Assembly: GCA_027487515.1 (NCBI GenBank) | Contig: JAIYDL010000015.1 | Location: forward strand, 62,001-126,000 | Source of the DNA: Pseudomonadota bacterium | GTDB lineage: Bacteria > Bdellovibrionota > Bacteriovoracia > Bacteriovoracales > Bacteriovoracaceae | DNA length: 64,000 nucleotides | Direction of reading: 5' to 3' | Shown here: piece after piece, positions 33,090 through 43,219 of the stretch | Numbering within the stretch: the first letter of the stretch is position 1 | How the letters are laid out: each line of letters starts with the position of its first letter | Made by a program: the position numbers and the translations under genes | Notes under the pieces: generated by a model | What the model was told of the DNA's origin: nothing | The model's database searches: none | Seen by the model: the letters and a program-made list of their open reading frames with translations, nothing else

Positions 33090-35751
33090 AGGCGATCACT
33101 CGGTCTAGCTCGCGGGGAAGTTCGATGGTAAACCGCGCTCCCTTTTGAGGAACGTTCTCCACATCTATTTTCCCATGGTGGAGTTCGACGATGGCCTTAC
33201 AGATGGAGAGCCCAAGTCCGAGACCGCCGGTTTCTTGCGGACTCCCGCGGTAGAACTTCTTAAAGACGATCTCCGGGTCTGCCCCAACGATCCCGGACCC
33301 GTTGTCCGTGATGATCACTTTGGCGCACTCGTCTTCGTAGGAGACGGAGATCTCAATCAGCTTATCCTTCGGGGTATAGAGGTAGGCGTTCCGGATGATG
33401 TTTTCAACCGTTTGCTCGATGAGAAAATAATCGATGAAAATCAACGGAGCCTCTCCCTCGAGCTCTAGGTTTAGAGGTCTCTCACCGTGCGTCCGTCGGA
33501 CCTTCCGGACGGCCTCCTGAACCACTTCTCCAAGGTCATGGTAATCCAGGGAGAGCCGCAGGTTTCCACTTTCGAGCCGGCTCATGTCCAGGAGATTCTG
33601 GACAACGTAATCGAGCCTCGATACGCCGTGCTCAATCTCCGTGGCGAGCTCTCGCACCTCCGGCGTTGCATCCTGCCGGTCTAGGAGGACGGCGGAAAAA
33701 CCCTTGATCGCAGCGAGGGGTGTGCGCATTTCGTGAGACACGGAATTCAGAAGTGTCTTATAGATCCGTTCGGACTCAACGGTCACGAACTTCCCACGGA
33801 GCTCTTCCTGCAAGTTTTCTCGTTCGATCCCGGTGGACAACTGGCGGGAGATGGCGTCGATGAGAATTTTCTGATCGTAGTTCAGAAGACTCAGCTGGCC
33901 CACGTCGATCGCGATGACGCCGATAACCTTCTTATCCGAAATGATGGGAACGTAGTACCCCTGCGACGACGGCAGCGTATCAGTGAACTTTCCGGCCGCG
34001 ACCTTATTCTTAATAACCCACTGAAGAGCGTACTCTTCCTTGCTTGGGATCACGAACTGCCCTTTTCCTTCTTCGGGGGAAGGATCGAACTCTTTATCGC
34101 CCCAGGATTTGACGAACACGGAGGAGGCGCAGCCGAGGAGCTGATCGATCATCGATCGAGCGACGGTGTTCAATGACTCGAGGTCTTCCGCGTTCGAGAG
34201 TTCTTTGGTGATGGTGTAGAGCTGCGTCGCTCGCGCACCTTCCTTCTTCAGGATCTCCTCCTTATCCTGAAGGCGACGGGTGAACACACCGATCACGATC
34301 CCGGCGACGATGTAGAGGAGCAGAAGCATGATGTCTTCTTGGTGCTCGATGTGCAGGGTAAATCGCGGAGGAATGAAGAAGACGTTCCAGCACAGGCCGC
34401 CGAGGACGGCGGCGACGTAGATGTTGTACTTCTTAATGAAGAGCGACCCCACGGTGATCCCCATGAGGTAGATGATTCCGATCGCCCGGTACTGCACGAG
34501 CGGCAGGATCACCGCATTGGCGAACGTCAGGTTCGCAAGGTACCCGATGGTCGCGACGATCCCGCGCCAGTCGATTTCGAAGTCTCTGCGTTCTTTCTTC
34601 CGCGTCTCGGAGGAGATCTTGATCCGTTCGACGGGAGAGATGACCGTGATGTCGATGCCTTTCGCCGCCTTGATGAGTTTCTCCGGGAGACCACCGCCGC
34701 GGAAGATCCGATGGAGCCACGGGATCTGGGAATTTCCCACGATGACCTGAGAGGCACCGTACTGTTGGGCCAGATGCAGAAGGCCCTCGGTGATGGACTC
34801 GCTCTGCGTGAAGACGACCTCGCCACCGAGCTGCTTCACGAGCTCGATGTTCCGATCCAGGAGCTGCGACTCGGAGTCGGAACTCACGCGGGTGTTGACG
34901 TAGGCAGCGTACCAGTTGCAGTTGAGGCCGTAGGACAGTTTCCGCGTGTACCGGATGAGGGACTCCGAATACGGAGAGCCGAAGATCGCCACCATGATCC
35001 GGTGGTGGGTTTTAATATTCGTGATGCCTTGGATCGCCGAAAGGTCTTTGAGCTCGTGATCCACTCTCTCGGCCATGAGCCGGAGGGAAATTTCTCGAAG
35101 CGCCGTGAGGTTACTGACTTTAAAAAAGTTCTGCGTCGCGGAGTCGACTTTCTCCTTCGCGTAGATCTTCCCGCTCCGCAGTCGCGTTAAAATCTCATCG
35201 GGCACGAGGTCGATGAGGATGATCTCGTCCGCCCGGTCGATCACCGAATCGGGCACGAGTTCGTGGACCCGAGCGCCGGTGATCGCGGCGATCGTCTCGG
35301 CTCGAGATTCGACGTGCTGGACGTTGAGGGTGGTCCAGACGTCAATGCCATTGTTGAGGATCTCGAGGACATCCTGCCAGCGCTTGTGATGCCGAGACCC
35401 AGGAACATTCGTGTGGGCGAGCTCGTCGACGAGCACGAGCTTCGGCCTCGGCTTCGCCTCGAGCGTCGCATCGATGTCAAACTCCTCGAGGAGAACGTCC
35501 TTATAGGGGATCTTTTTCCGAGGAAGAATGCGCAGCCCGTCCTGCAAGTCCTCCGTTTCTTTTCGGCCATGGCCCTCGATGTAACCAATGACGGGTTCAC
35601 CGCCGGCCTCTTTCAAGGCACGGGCCGACTTGAGCATGGAGTATGTTTTCCCGACGCCGGCAACCATCCCCATGTAAATCTTGAGTTTTCCCTGTCCTTC
35701 TCGCGCCTCTGTTTTCTTTATCGTTTTTAAAAGATCATCCGCTTGCGACAG
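33079..35751 (-). CDS. kdpD: KdpD potassium-responsive sensor kinase, apparent CTG start
   Basis: The kinase for KdpE. Domains in order: KdpD N-terminal ATPase-like domain (Walker A GMVAGVGKT, Walker B LVLVDELAH), a USP domain (RIMVAIFGSPYSE), four TM helices (about 425-530, DUF4118), a GAF-like region, a HisKA His in SVSHEMRTPLAAIKG, and an ATPase domain (DNGSGI, GGLGLGLSI). The first ATG in frame (35673) would remove the strand before Walker A. The frame stays open upstream with typical KdpD residues (QADDLLKTIKK...GKLKIY) back to the kdpC stop, without ATG, GTG or TTG. A CTG at 35749-35751, 6 nt after AGAGG, is the best start. Confidence 0.92.
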   Translation of the reverse strand: MSQADDLLKTIKKTEAREGQGKLKIYMGMVAGVGKTYSMLKSARALKEAGGEPVIGYIEGHGRKETEDLQDGLRILPRKKIPYKDVLLEEFDIDATLEAKPRPKLVLVDELAHTNVPGSRHHKRWQDVLEILNNGIDVWTTLNVQHVESRAETIAAITGARVHELVPDSVIDRADEIILIDLVPDEILTRLRSGKIYAKEKVDSATQNFFKVSNLTALREISLRLMAERVDHELKDLSAIQGITNIKTHHRIMVAIFGSPYSESLIRYTRKLSYGLNCNWYAAYVNTRVSSDSESQLLDRNIELVKQLGGEVVFTQSESITEGLLHLAQQYGASQVIVGNSQIPWLHRIFRGGGLPEKLIKAAKGIDITVISPVERIKISSETRKKERRDFEIDWRGIVATIGYLANLTFANAVILPLVQYRAIGIIYLMGITVGSLFIKKYNIYVAAVLGGLCWNVFFIPPRFTLHIEHQEDIMLLLLYIVAGIVIGVFTRRLQDKEEILKKEGARATQLYTITKELSNAEDLESLNTVARSMIDQLLGCASSVFVKSWGDKEFDPSPEEGKGQFVIPSKEEYALQWVIKNKVAAGKFTDTLPSSQGYYVPIISDKKVIGVIAIDVGQLSLLNYDQKILIDAISRQLSTGIERENLQEELRGKFVTVESERIYKTLLNSVSHEMRTPLAAIKGFSAVLLDRQDATPEVRELATEIEHGVSRLDYVVQNLLDMSRLESGNLRLSLDYHDLGEVVQEAVRKVRRTHGERPLNLELEGEAPLIFIDYFLIEQTVENIIRNAYLYTPKDKLIEISVSYEDECAKVIITDNGSGIVGADPEIVFKKFYRGSPQETGGLGLGLSICKAIVELHHGKIDVENVPQKGARFTIELPRELDRVIAYDK

Positions 35752-35754
35752 AAG

Positions 35755-36300
35755 CTACCTCTGGTGTGATTTGTTCAAAAGTTGATTCAATCGTAAGACA
35801 TTCACGCGAGGTTGTCCCATAAATCCAAGGAAGCGCTCTTCGGCCACAAACTTGACGAGCTTCGTCACTTCCTCAAGCCGAAGGTTTCGGGAGTTCGCTA
35901 CTTTCTGCGCCTGAAACAACGCCGACTCCACACTGATGTGGGGATCGAGGCCCGAGCCGGAGGCCCAGAGAAGATCGGAGGGTGCTTGTTCACCCAGTGC
36001 CTTGGCCCGCTCCTCGTAGCTTTCTTTGAGGTCTGAACTCGTTGCAGACTTCTGTGTCGCCCCGGAGCTCTCGGGTTTGAAATCGATGGCCGAGGACCTT
36101 GGTGCGAAGTACTTCGGGTCTTCGAACTTCTGGGCAATGAGCTCGGAGCCAATGATCTGATCACCGGATCTCAAGAGACTGCCCCCACTTTTAAACGGGA
36201 AGATAGCTCCGCCGATGACCGTCACGGCCAGAGGATAGAGAACGCCGAACAAGAGCGTCATGATAAAGAGGTTTCGAAGGGAAGTTATGACAACGTTCAT
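35755..36300 (-). CDS. kdpC: Potassium-transporting ATPase subunit C
   Basis: A 181-residue single-span inner-membrane subunit of the KdpFABC pump. It has an N-terminal TM segment (FIMTLLFGVLYPLAVTVIGGAIFPF), the periplasmic part with GSELIAQ-x-F and YFAPRSSA, and the ending ASGSGLDPHIS...VNVLRLNQLL, all family hallmarks. The stop TAG is in the same frame as kdpD, which follows immediately. Confidence 0.95.
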   Translation of the reverse strand: MNVVITSLRNLFIMTLLFGVLYPLAVTVIGGAIFPFKSGGSLLRSGDQIIGSELIAQKFEDPKYFAPRSSAIDFKPESSGATQKSATSSDLKESYEERAKALGEQAPSDLLWASGSGLDPHISVESALFQAQKVANSRNLRLEEVTKLVKFVAEERFLGFMGQPRVNVLRLNQLLNKSHQR

Positions 36301-36308
36301 AGAGTCTC

Positions 36309-38390
36309 CTACACGAGCCCAATGCCACTAATAATGAGGTCAATGATTTTGATTCCAACGAACGGCACGATCACTCCACCGACGCCGTAGATCAGTAGGT
36401 TCTTCCGAAGGATATCTTTCGCCGGAAGTGCCTGGTAAGCAACGCCTCTCAACGCCAGCGGGATAAGGAACGCGATGATTAGGGCATTGAAGATCACCGC
36501 TGAAAGGATCGCACTCTGGGGCGAATCGAGACCCATGATGTCCAGGGACCCAAGGATGGGCGTTCCGTTGAGAACGTAAAGACCGGTGAAGAGCGCGGGG
36601 AGAATCGCGAAGTATTTGGCCACGTCGTTAGCGATGGAGAAGGTCGTGAGGGCCCCTCTGGTCATCAGGAGCTGCTTCCCCGTCTCGACGACTTCGATCA
36701 ACTTCGTCGGGTTCGAATCCAGGTCCACCATGTTGGCCGCTTCTCGAGCCGCCTGGGTTCCCGTGTTCATGGCGACCCCGACGTCCGCCTGGGCGAGTGC
36801 CGGGGCATCGTTCGTGCCGTCGCCGACCATCGCCACCATCCGGCCGGCCTTCTGCTCCTCACGGATCTTACTCATCTTCGACTCTGGAGTCGCTTCCGCC
36901 AGGAAGTCGTCAACCCCGGCCTCCGCCGCGATGGCGGCCGCCGTCAGCGGATTATCACCGGTGATCATGACCGTCTTGATTCCCATGCGCCGGAGCTCCT
37001 GGAAGCGCTCCTTGATCCCGGACTTTACGATATCTTTTAAATGGATGACTCCGAGGATTCGCGTGTTGTGAGCGACGAGCAAAGGAGTGCCACCGGATTT
37101 TGCAATTTTCTCGACGGAGTTCTTCGTCGTGGGATGGACTTCTCCCCCATTCGATAAGACCCATTTGATTACGGAATCGGGTGCCCCTTTCCGGTAGGAG
37201 CTATTCGCTCCATTTTCTTCAAGATCAAGCCCTGACATCCTGGTCTCTGCGCTAAACGCAATGAAGCGGCTCGAGTGATCTTTGAATTCGATGTTTCGGA
37301 GTTTGAATGACGAATCCGCAAGTTTCACGATCGATCTACCCTCCGGCGTTTCGTCTCGAACGCTCGCAAGGAACGCGGCCCGCGCCACTTCTTCGGCGTT
37401 CGCGTAGGGGGCCGGGATGAACTCCGAGGCCTGCCGGTTCCCGAGGGTTATCGTCCCCGTCTTATCGAGCAGGAGGACGTCGACGTCGCCCGCGGCTTCG
37501 ACCGCCCGGCCCGACTTCGCGATGACATTTTTCTGCAGCAGTCTTTCCATCCCAGAAATCCCGATCGCTGACAAGAGGCCGCCGATGGTGGTTGGGATCA
37601 AGCACACGAGGAGTGCGATGAGAACAGGGATCGTGGCAAGGGAGGTTTCGGCCCCGGACTGAACTTCGGAGTACTGCATGAATCCCTTGAGGGATCCGAC
37701 AGCGAGCACGAACACGGCCGTGAGTGCGACGAGAAGAATGGAGAGCGCGATTTCGTTGGGCGTCGGTTGCCGAGAAGCGCCCTCCACCATGGAGATGAGC
37801 TTATCGATGTAGCTCTCCCCCTGCGCGGCCGTGATGCGGATGATGATCCGATCGGAGATCACTTTTGTTCCTGCGGTGACCGCGGAGCGATCGCCACCGG
37901 ATTCCCGGATGACCGGGGCAGACTCACCGGTGATGGCCGATTCGTCGACGCTCGCGATCCCCTCGACGACCTCTCCGTCTCCGGGAATGACGTCGCCAGC
38001 TTCGCAGACAACGAGTTCACCTTTTTTGAGGTACGCCGCAGGCACGGGCGAGTGAGTTTTTCCCGTCCAGAGCTTCGCCGTCGTTTCCTTTTTCACGTTC
38101 TTCAGTGACTCGGCCTGGGCCTTTCCTTTCCCTTCTGCGATCGCCTCCGCGAAGTTCGCCAGGAGAAGAGTGATCCAGAGCCAGATGCAGATCTGGAAGT
38201 TGAAGCTCGAAAACTTCGAACTTAAGACTTCCGTCGTGACGATCCCGGTCGTGATGATCGCCCCAAGGAAGACGATGAACATGACGGGGTTCCGGATCTG
38301 ATCGCGGGGTGAGAGCTTCCGGAACGAATTCAAGATCCCGGTCAGGACATCTTTATTCGTGAATAACTTTTTCTTTGAAGTTTGAGTCAT
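36309..38390 (-). CDS. kdpB: Potassium-transporting P-type ATPase subunit B
   Basis: The 693-residue catalytic P-type ATPase subunit. The phosphorylated Asp is in [13 protein letters not shown], the A-domain loop is TGESAPVI, the nucleotide-binding motif [10 protein letters not shown] is present, and the hinge motif is [18 protein letters not shown]. Length is typical. The gene lies 9 bp after kdpA and 9 bp before kdpC on the same strand. Confidence 0.97.
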   Translation of the reverse strand: MTQTSKKKLFTNKDVLTGILNSFRKLSPRDQIRNPVMFIVFLGAIITTGIVTTEVLSSKFSSFNFQICIWLWITLLLANFAEAIAEGKGKAQAESLKNVKKETTAKLWTGKTHSPVPAAYLKKGELVVCEAGDVIPGDGEVVEGIASVDESAITGESAPVIRESGGDRSAVTAGTKVISDRIIIRITAAQGESYIDKLISMVEGASRQPTPNEIALSILLVALTAVFVLAVGSLKGFMQYSEVQSGAETSLATIPVLIALLVCLIPTTIGGLLSAIGISGMERLLQKNVIAKSGRAVEAAGDVDVLLLDKTGTITLGNRQASEFIPAPYANAEEVARAAFLASVRDETPEGRSIVKLADSSFKLRNIEFKDHSSRFIAFSAETRMSGLDLEENGANSSYRKGAPDSVIKWVLSNGGEVHPTTKNSVEKIAKSGGTPLLVAHNTRILGVIHLKDIVKSGIKERFQELRRMGIKTVMITGDNPLTAAAIAAEAGVDDFLAEATPESKMSKIREEQKAGRMVAMVGDGTNDAPALAQADVGVAMNTGTQAAREAANMVDLDSNPTKLIEVVETGKQLLMTRGALTTFSIANDVAKYFAILPALFTGLYVLNGTPILGSLDIMGLDSPQSAILSAVIFNALIIAFLIPLALRGVAYQALPAKDILRKNLLIYGVGGVIVPFVGIKIIDLIISGIGLV

Positions 38391-38399
38391 AGTGTCACC

Positions 38400-40091
38400 T
38401 TAAAAAGTATGTCCCTTAAGCAGAAGAAAATGCTCCGCGATCGGCCCGAGGGTCAAAGCGGGGAAGAAGGTCAATGCCCCGACGATCAACACCACGCCGA
38501 TCAGGAGGACGGAGAAAATGTACGTGTTCGTGGGAAACGTCCCGGCCGTGATCGGGGTGTACTTCTTCTGCGCCAGCGAGCCCGAGATCATCACCACGGC
38601 GTAGATCACCACGAAGCGGCCGATCAGCATCGTCACTCCCAGGAGCACATTCAGGAGCGGGGTGTTCGCGTTGAAACCACCGAAGGCCGAGCCGTTGTTC
38701 CCGGCCGTTGAGGCAAACGTGTAGAGGATTTCCGAAAGCCCGTGGGGACCCTTGTGTGACGTCGAGGTGAGCGCCCACGAGGACACCGCACCGAGGCCCG
38801 CGCCGAGAAGGACCAGCGCAGACGGGACCAGGATCCCGATGATCGCGAGCTTGATTTCATACGCCTCGATTTTTTTCCCGAGGTACTCCGGTGAGCGCCC
38901 GACCATGAGGCCGGCGATGAAAACGGTCAGGATCACATACAAGAACATCCCGTAGAATCCTGCGCCAGCGCCGCCGAAGATAACCTCCCCGGTCATCATA
39001 TTGAAGAGGGCGACGAGACCGGCCAGCGGTGATAGAGATGAGTGCATCGAGTTCACGGAGCCGTTCGACGCCGCCGTGGTCGCGACCGACCAAAGCACAC
39101 TTTCGTTGACTCCGATGCGTTGTTCCTTCCCTTCCATCGGGACCCCGTTGGCCCAAGTAGGTATCGTAGAAACTTCACTCCAGTGAGAGACCACCAGCAG
39201 GGCTGTGAACAAGACGGCCATGGCAGCGACGATGGAAAAGCCTTGCTTCTCATCTTTCATGAGTTTACCGAAGGCAAAAACTTGAGCGACGGGGATAAGG
39301 AGGATCGAGAGCAACTGGAGGAAGTTGGAAAACGGGGTTGGGTTTTCAAAGGGATGCGCAGAGTTCACACCGAAGAAACCACCGCCGTTGGTGCCGAGCT
39401 GCTTGATCGCCACCTGCGAAGCGGCGGGGCCCATGGGAAGGAGCTGGTCAACGCCCTCGAGTGTAACCGCCTTCACGTACGGCGCGAGATTCTGGATGAC
39501 TCCCTGACCGACGAGGATGAGCGCCAGGATGAAAGACAGCGGCAGCAGGACGTAGAGATTCATCCGTACCATGTCGACCCAGAAGTTTCCGATGGTCTTA
39601 TCGAGCTTGTTCCGGAGGCCGTTCACGATGACCATGATGATGGCCAGCCCCGTCGACGCCGACAAGAAATTCTGCGTCGTCAGTCCGACCATCTGAGAGA
39701 AGTAAGAGAGGCTCACCTCTCCCGAGTAGGCCTGCCAATTCGTGTTGGTCGTAAAACTGATCGCCGTGTTAAAGGCGAGGGGAAGGTCAAGCCCTGCGAA
39801 GCCCTGTGGGTTGAGAGGGAGATGGCCCTGGAACAAAAGGATGAGGAAGAGGAGGAGGAATCCGAAAGCATTGTAGATCAAGAGGTGGAGGAGGTACGTC
39901 GATGCGGAGTACTTCGCCTCGGCGTTGATGCCGGAGAACCCGTAGATGATCTTCTCAAGCGGCTTGATCCAGGAGACGCGCTTCGGGATGTCTCCTTCGA
40001 AGACCCGGGCCATGAAGAGACCGAACGGATATCCGAGTGAGAAGAGCACGATGAAAAAGAAAATGTTATAGAAAATGGTCTCGGTCTGCAT
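38400..40091 (-). CDS. kdpA: Potassium-transporting ATPase subunit A
   Basis: The 563-residue channel-like subunit that binds and translocates K+. It is hydrophobic throughout, with SKT-type selectivity loops (SFTTNTNWQAYSGE, GTNGGGFFGVNSAHPFENP, ASNGSVNS, STAGNNGSAFGG). It heads the operon with AGGAG 5 nt before the start. No kdpF reading frame is seen in the upstream region. It is divergent from a porin-like gene. Confidence 0.97.
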   Translation of the reverse strand: MQTETIFYNIFFFIVLFSLGYPFGLFMARVFEGDIPKRVSWIKPLEKIIYGFSGINAEAKYSASTYLLHLLIYNAFGFLLLFLILLFQGHLPLNPQGFAGLDLPLAFNTAISFTTNTNWQAYSGEVSLSYFSQMVGLTTQNFLSASTGLAIIMVIVNGLRNKLDKTIGNFWVDMVRMNLYVLLPLSFILALILVGQGVIQNLAPYVKAVTLEGVDQLLPMGPAASQVAIKQLGTNGGGFFGVNSAHPFENPTPFSNFLQLLSILLIPVAQVFAFGKLMKDEKQGFSIVAAMAVLFTALLVVSHWSEVSTIPTWANGVPMEGKEQRIGVNESVLWSVATTAASNGSVNSMHSSLSPLAGLVALFNMMTGEVIFGGAGAGFYGMFLYVILTVFIAGLMVGRSPEYLGKKIEAYEIKLAIIGILVPSALVLLGAGLGAVSSWALTSTSHKGPHGLSEILYTFASTAGNNGSAFGGFNANTPLLNVLLGVTMLIGRFVVIYAVVMISGSLAQKKYTPITAGTFPTNTYIFSVLLIGVVLIVGALTFFPALTLGPIAEHFLLLKGHTF

Positions 40092-40161
40092 AGGAACTCC
40101 TGTGCAGTTAGTTTTATCGAAAGCCCATTAAAATGGTACCGAATTAATCGCCCGCGAATCA

Positions 40162-40180
40162 TTTTTAATACCTTTTTAAT
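40162..40180 (-). promoter_or_regulatory. 11-bp-period direct repeat, candidate KdpE site
   Basis: TTTTTAAT occurs at 40162-40169 and at 40173-40180 (plus-strand reading), one helical turn apart. OmpR-family regulators such as KdpE bind tandem half-sites with this spacing. The site is 71-89 bp before kdpA and 44-62 bp before the divergent porin gene, so one site could serve both. Confidence 0.5.
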
Positions 40181-40223
40181 GCGGACCTCTTTAAAGTCAC
40201 GGCATCACCAAAAAGGAGATCCC

Positions 40224-41522
40224 ATGAAAAAGACTCTCGCCACACTGCTCGGACTGAGTTCTGCGGTGTTTGCCCAGACTGACATAACCCCGCGTGTCGC
40301 TTTCACGACCTACGACTATTCTTGGCTCAACGGTAATTCGCGCCAAACCTCACCGTCGCCGCTCGCTGGTAAAGTCTTCACGCCGCAGTTTAACCTCGAC
40401 GCGAACTACGTCCACAGCTTCGCCCGCCCGAAGGATCACACCCTCGTTGGCTCAACGAACTCGGGGAGGACTGGTGAATTTCAACTCCAGCAGATCGGAA
40501 TCGGTGGGGACTTCTATCACCAGCGGGTGCGCGGAAGACTGATGACGCAGTTTGGGATGTATTCGACCATGACTCCTCGGAATGACGCTTCCCCGGGCCG
40601 TGGACAGTGGAACCTCTCGGATGCGTACCGGTACTTTTCTGAAGCCTATGGAGGGTATCAACTCACGGAGAACCTCTCCGTCGAAGTAGGTATCTTCATG
40701 TCCTACATCGGACTGTGTTCGTACTACAACTACGAGAACTGGGTCTATCAGATGTCCTACGTTTCAGCGAACACGCCGTGGTTTTTCCAAGGCGCGAGAC
40801 TCAACCATGTGGTGAGCGACACCACGGCCATCGAATACTGGCTCATCAACGGGTGGCAGTCCTACGGAATGTTCAACGAACAGCCCGGGGTCGGATTTAA
40901 GTTTCAGCACCGTCCGACTGGAAACCTCTCTATGATCTCGAACAACTACACAGGGGCAGACACGCTGAACAGGCCAGGCCGCCAGCGAGTTCACACGGAT
41001 AACTCGATCCAGTATAAGTACCTTGATACTCCCGACGCGGCGGTGAGCAAGGCCGCTTTTTCTTTGACCGTTGATGCGGGCTGTGAAAACGGAGGAGGTG
41101 TCAGCTGCGGAGATCAGAACTTCCTCGGGTTCATGTTCTACAACCGCCTTTGGTTCGGAAAGAACTACGCCATGACCTTGGGAGGAGGTGCGATCCAGAA
41201 TCCTGGGCGCTACCTCGTCCTTGTGCCGGCCATCAATAACGCGACCGCATTCTCCGGATCATCAGATTTTAGTGCCGCCCCTGGAGATCGCTTTTCTGCT
41301 TGGGATTCGTCAGCGACGTTCGACTACATGCCGACCGAGAACATTACGTTCCGCGCCGAGGTGAACCATCGCGAGGCGAGTGTACCCTATTTCGCCGGCC
41401 GCGGAGGCATCACTCCTCCCGGCGGTAACCAAGGTGCCGATGGATCCGCAGTGACGGGCTTTTCTCCGGATCTTCAGAGGACAGAAGATCGCGTGACGCT
41501 CGCCATGATGATTCGCTTATAG
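40224..41522 (+). CDS. Outer-membrane beta-barrel porin (BBP2/OmpL-like)
   Basis: A 432-residue protein with a signal peptide (MKKTLATLLGLSSAVFA) and alternating strand patterns throughout (QLQQIGIGGDFYHQRVRGRLMTQF, SVEVGIFMSYIGL, FMFYNRLWFGKNYAMTLGGG), ending VTLAMMIRL. It resembles the putative beta-barrel porin-2 family. Proteins of this kind are found next to kdp genes in several phyla, so a role in ion passage across the outer membrane is plausible. The start has AAGGAG 6-7 nt upstream. It shares its intergenic region with the kdp operon. Confidence 0.75.
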   Translation: MKKTLATLLGLSSAVFAQTDITPRVAFTTYDYSWLNGNSRQTSPSPLAGKVFTPQFNLDANYVHSFARPKDHTLVGSTNSGRTGEFQLQQIGIGGDFYHQRVRGRLMTQFGMYSTMTPRNDASPGRGQWNLSDAYRYFSEAYGGYQLTENLSVEVGIFMSYIGLCSYYNYENWVYQMSYVSANTPWFFQGARLNHVVSDTTAIEYWLINGWQSYGMFNEQPGVGFKFQHRPTGNLSMISNNYTGADTLNRPGRQRVHTDNSIQYKYLDTPDAAVSKAAFSLTVDAGCENGGGVSCGDQNFLGFMFYNRLWFGKNYAMTLGGGAIQNPGRYLVLVPAINNATAFSGSSDFSAAPGDRFSAWDSSATFDYMPTENITFRAEVNHREASVPYFAGRGGITPPGGNQGADGSAVTGFSPDLQRTEDRVTLAMMIRL

Positions 41523-41551
41523 AGTTCTCAGACGCCCCACGATCATCCAGC

Positions 41552-41592
41552 ATCAGCTAGTCGGGACAAGTTCCGATTAGCTGATCATTTTT
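41552..41592. terminator. Terminator hairpin between porin and corA
   Basis: ATCAGCTAGTCGG (41552-41564) pairs with CCGATTAGCTGAT (41573-41585) with one G-T pair, followed by CATTTTTAC on the plus strand. It serves the porin gene and may also act for the convergent corA, whose stop is at 41591. Confidence 0.75.
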
Positions 41593-42499
41593 ACTTGATC
41601 CATCGGTTCGATTTAAACCACAAGAAAATAGCCGTTGTCGTTGACACCATGAGCATCCAAACTCCGGCGTACCCGTAGGGATGATGAAGCTCCGGCATGA
41701 AATCGAAGTTCATTCCGTAGATCCCGACGATGAAGGTAAGGGGCATGAAGATCGCAGAGAAAAGCGTGAGGATGCGAATGACTCGGTTCGTTTCATAGGC
41801 CGAGAGCGAGAGTCGAATGTTGAGCGCATTGTTGATGCTGTCAACGAGGCCGTCGGCGAACGCCATTTGGTTGGTGATCCGCTCTGTCAGGTCGAGGGAA
41901 AGAGGACGATTGATGTCGGAGGACGGGACGTACTTCTGCGTGGCATTGAGGGTATGCCAGAGCATCCGCTTCAGGACGAGGAGTCGAGACTTTGTCACGA
42001 GCAATCGCTTCAGGTCGACTGAGAGATCATCCTCCGTGAGCCGCTCCTCGAACTGATGGATGACGGCCTCCGAGTCTTCGATCGGGGCGTGGAACGTCTC
42101 CACCGCAGCGAGGAGAAGCTCCAGAAGAATCTTTTGCAAGTAGACGGGTCCCTTGGACTCCGTAGCTTGGGAAAAAAAGTTTGTGAGGAAGATCTGTTGA
42201 TGGCGATGAAACGTAATGAGAAAGCGATCCCCGAGGATGAGGCCGAGCTTTCGCGTGACTTCGCGGACTGACGTCTCCGTCGGTTGGGCCGCTTCGTCGA
42301 AAGAGCGAACGATGATGAGTGTAGTTGTCCCCAGGCGCTCGAACTTTGGGAGCTGCCCCGTTCCGTGGCAGTCGGCGATGAAGGACAGCGGCAGGCCATA
42401 CTCGACAGCGATCTTGTCGATCTCCTCATTGGTAGGTTCGCAAAGATCAATCCAAAGTGGTTGTTTCGTTACGGAATCGGATAGGATGACTGTGATCAT
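41591..42499 (-). CDS. corA: CorA-family magnesium/metal-ion transporter
   Basis: A 302-residue protein. A cytoplasmic, mostly helical N-terminal domain is followed by two C-terminal TM helices, the first ending in the selectivity motif YGMNFDFMPE. It imports Mg2+ (sometimes Co2+ or Ni2+) as a pentamer. The start at ATG 42499 (MITVILSD) fits family length; an in-frame ATG 11 codons earlier is less likely. It stands alone on its strand. Confidence 0.93.
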   Translation of the reverse strand: MITVILSDSVTKQPLWIDLCEPTNEEIDKIAVEYGLPLSFIADCHGTGQLPKFERLGTTTLIIVRSFDEAAQPTETSVREVTRKLGLILGDRFLITFHRHQQIFLTNFFSQATESKGPVYLQKILLELLLAAVETFHAPIEDSEAVIHQFEERLTEDDLSVDLKRLLVTKSRLLVLKRMLWHTLNATQKYVPSSDINRPLSLDLTERITNQMAFADGLVDSINNALNIRLSLSAYETNRVIRILTLFSAIFMPLTFIVGIYGMNFDFMPELHHPYGYAGVWMLMVSTTTAIFLWFKSNRWIK

Positions 42500-42718
42500 G
42501 CCCCATTTTACGTTGCTCGTAGTGAAGATCATAATTAAAAAAATATTTCTCTCTACGACCGATTTCTTCGGACCTCTTTAGGATAGCCGAAGAAAGGTTG
42601 ATTTTATGGTCCATAGATACTGGGTCCAGGGCCTCAGATCACCATTGTAGAGCTCGTGCCTTTCGTTTAAAATCGATCAATATGAGAAGCCAAGTCGACG
42701 TGTGGAGTTCGTCTGAAA

Positions 42719-43219
42719 ATGAAAAGTCTTAAGCCGCGCTACTCTCGTCCTGTGCCCACGAAGGCTTCTCGCGCGTTTCACAAGGAACGGAACCGTCGTT
42801 ACACTCCGGAGCAGTTTAACACTTACAATGATTGGTTCTACTTCATTCACATCGACCCCTACACCCGAGCGCTCCACGCCCTTGGCATGGTCATCGGGGT
42901 TTCGTCCTACGCGTTGTCTCTTTACCTTTTCGTGAGCACTGGGCTCCAGCTCGAGGCCTTCGTCGCCCTCTTCTCGGGGGCCTTCTTCTTTTACGTCTTT
43001 CCGCTTCTGAGCCACTACCTCTACGACGGCGGAGGAGCGAAGTCGACCCCGGACAAGTTCCTTCCGACTCTCCTGCCCGTCATCCACATTAATCTCATGA
43101 CTCTGACGGGGCGCTTCGACCCATGGCTGCGAGAGTTCGTGAAGAAGTATCCTTTCACGCGCGAGGCTTGGGCGCTCGAAGAAGTCCCCGAAGGCCCCAA
43201 AGGTCTCCGAGAAGGTTAA
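42719..43219 (+). CDS. DUF962/Mpo1-like membrane protein
   Basis: A 166-residue protein with a basic N-terminus and about three hydrophobic segments (residues 55-75, 80-100 and 115-130). The HIDPYTRALHALG segment corresponds to the HxxPxNRxxHxxG motif of the Mpo1/DUF962 family, and SHYLYDGGGAKS to its second His motif (HfxfExNxPa-like). Yeast Mpo1 is an iron-dependent 2-hydroxy-fatty-acid dioxygenase; activity here is unproven. The 3' end overlaps the convergent MMPL gene by 65 bp. Confidence 0.65.
   Translation: MKSLKPRYSRPVPTKASRAFHKERNRRYTPEQFNTYNDWFYFIHIDPYTRALHALGMVIGVSSYALSLYLFVSTGLQLEAFVALFSGAFFFYVFPLLSHYLYDGGGAKSTPDKFLPTLLPVIHINLMTLTGRFDPWLREFVKKYPFTREAWALEEVPEGPKGLREG

Noticed and set aside
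40092-40162. Short frame upstream of kdpA as a kdpF gene
   Set aside because: The peptide (MIRGRLIRYHFNG...) is polar and basic, unlike the single-helix KdpF subunit.
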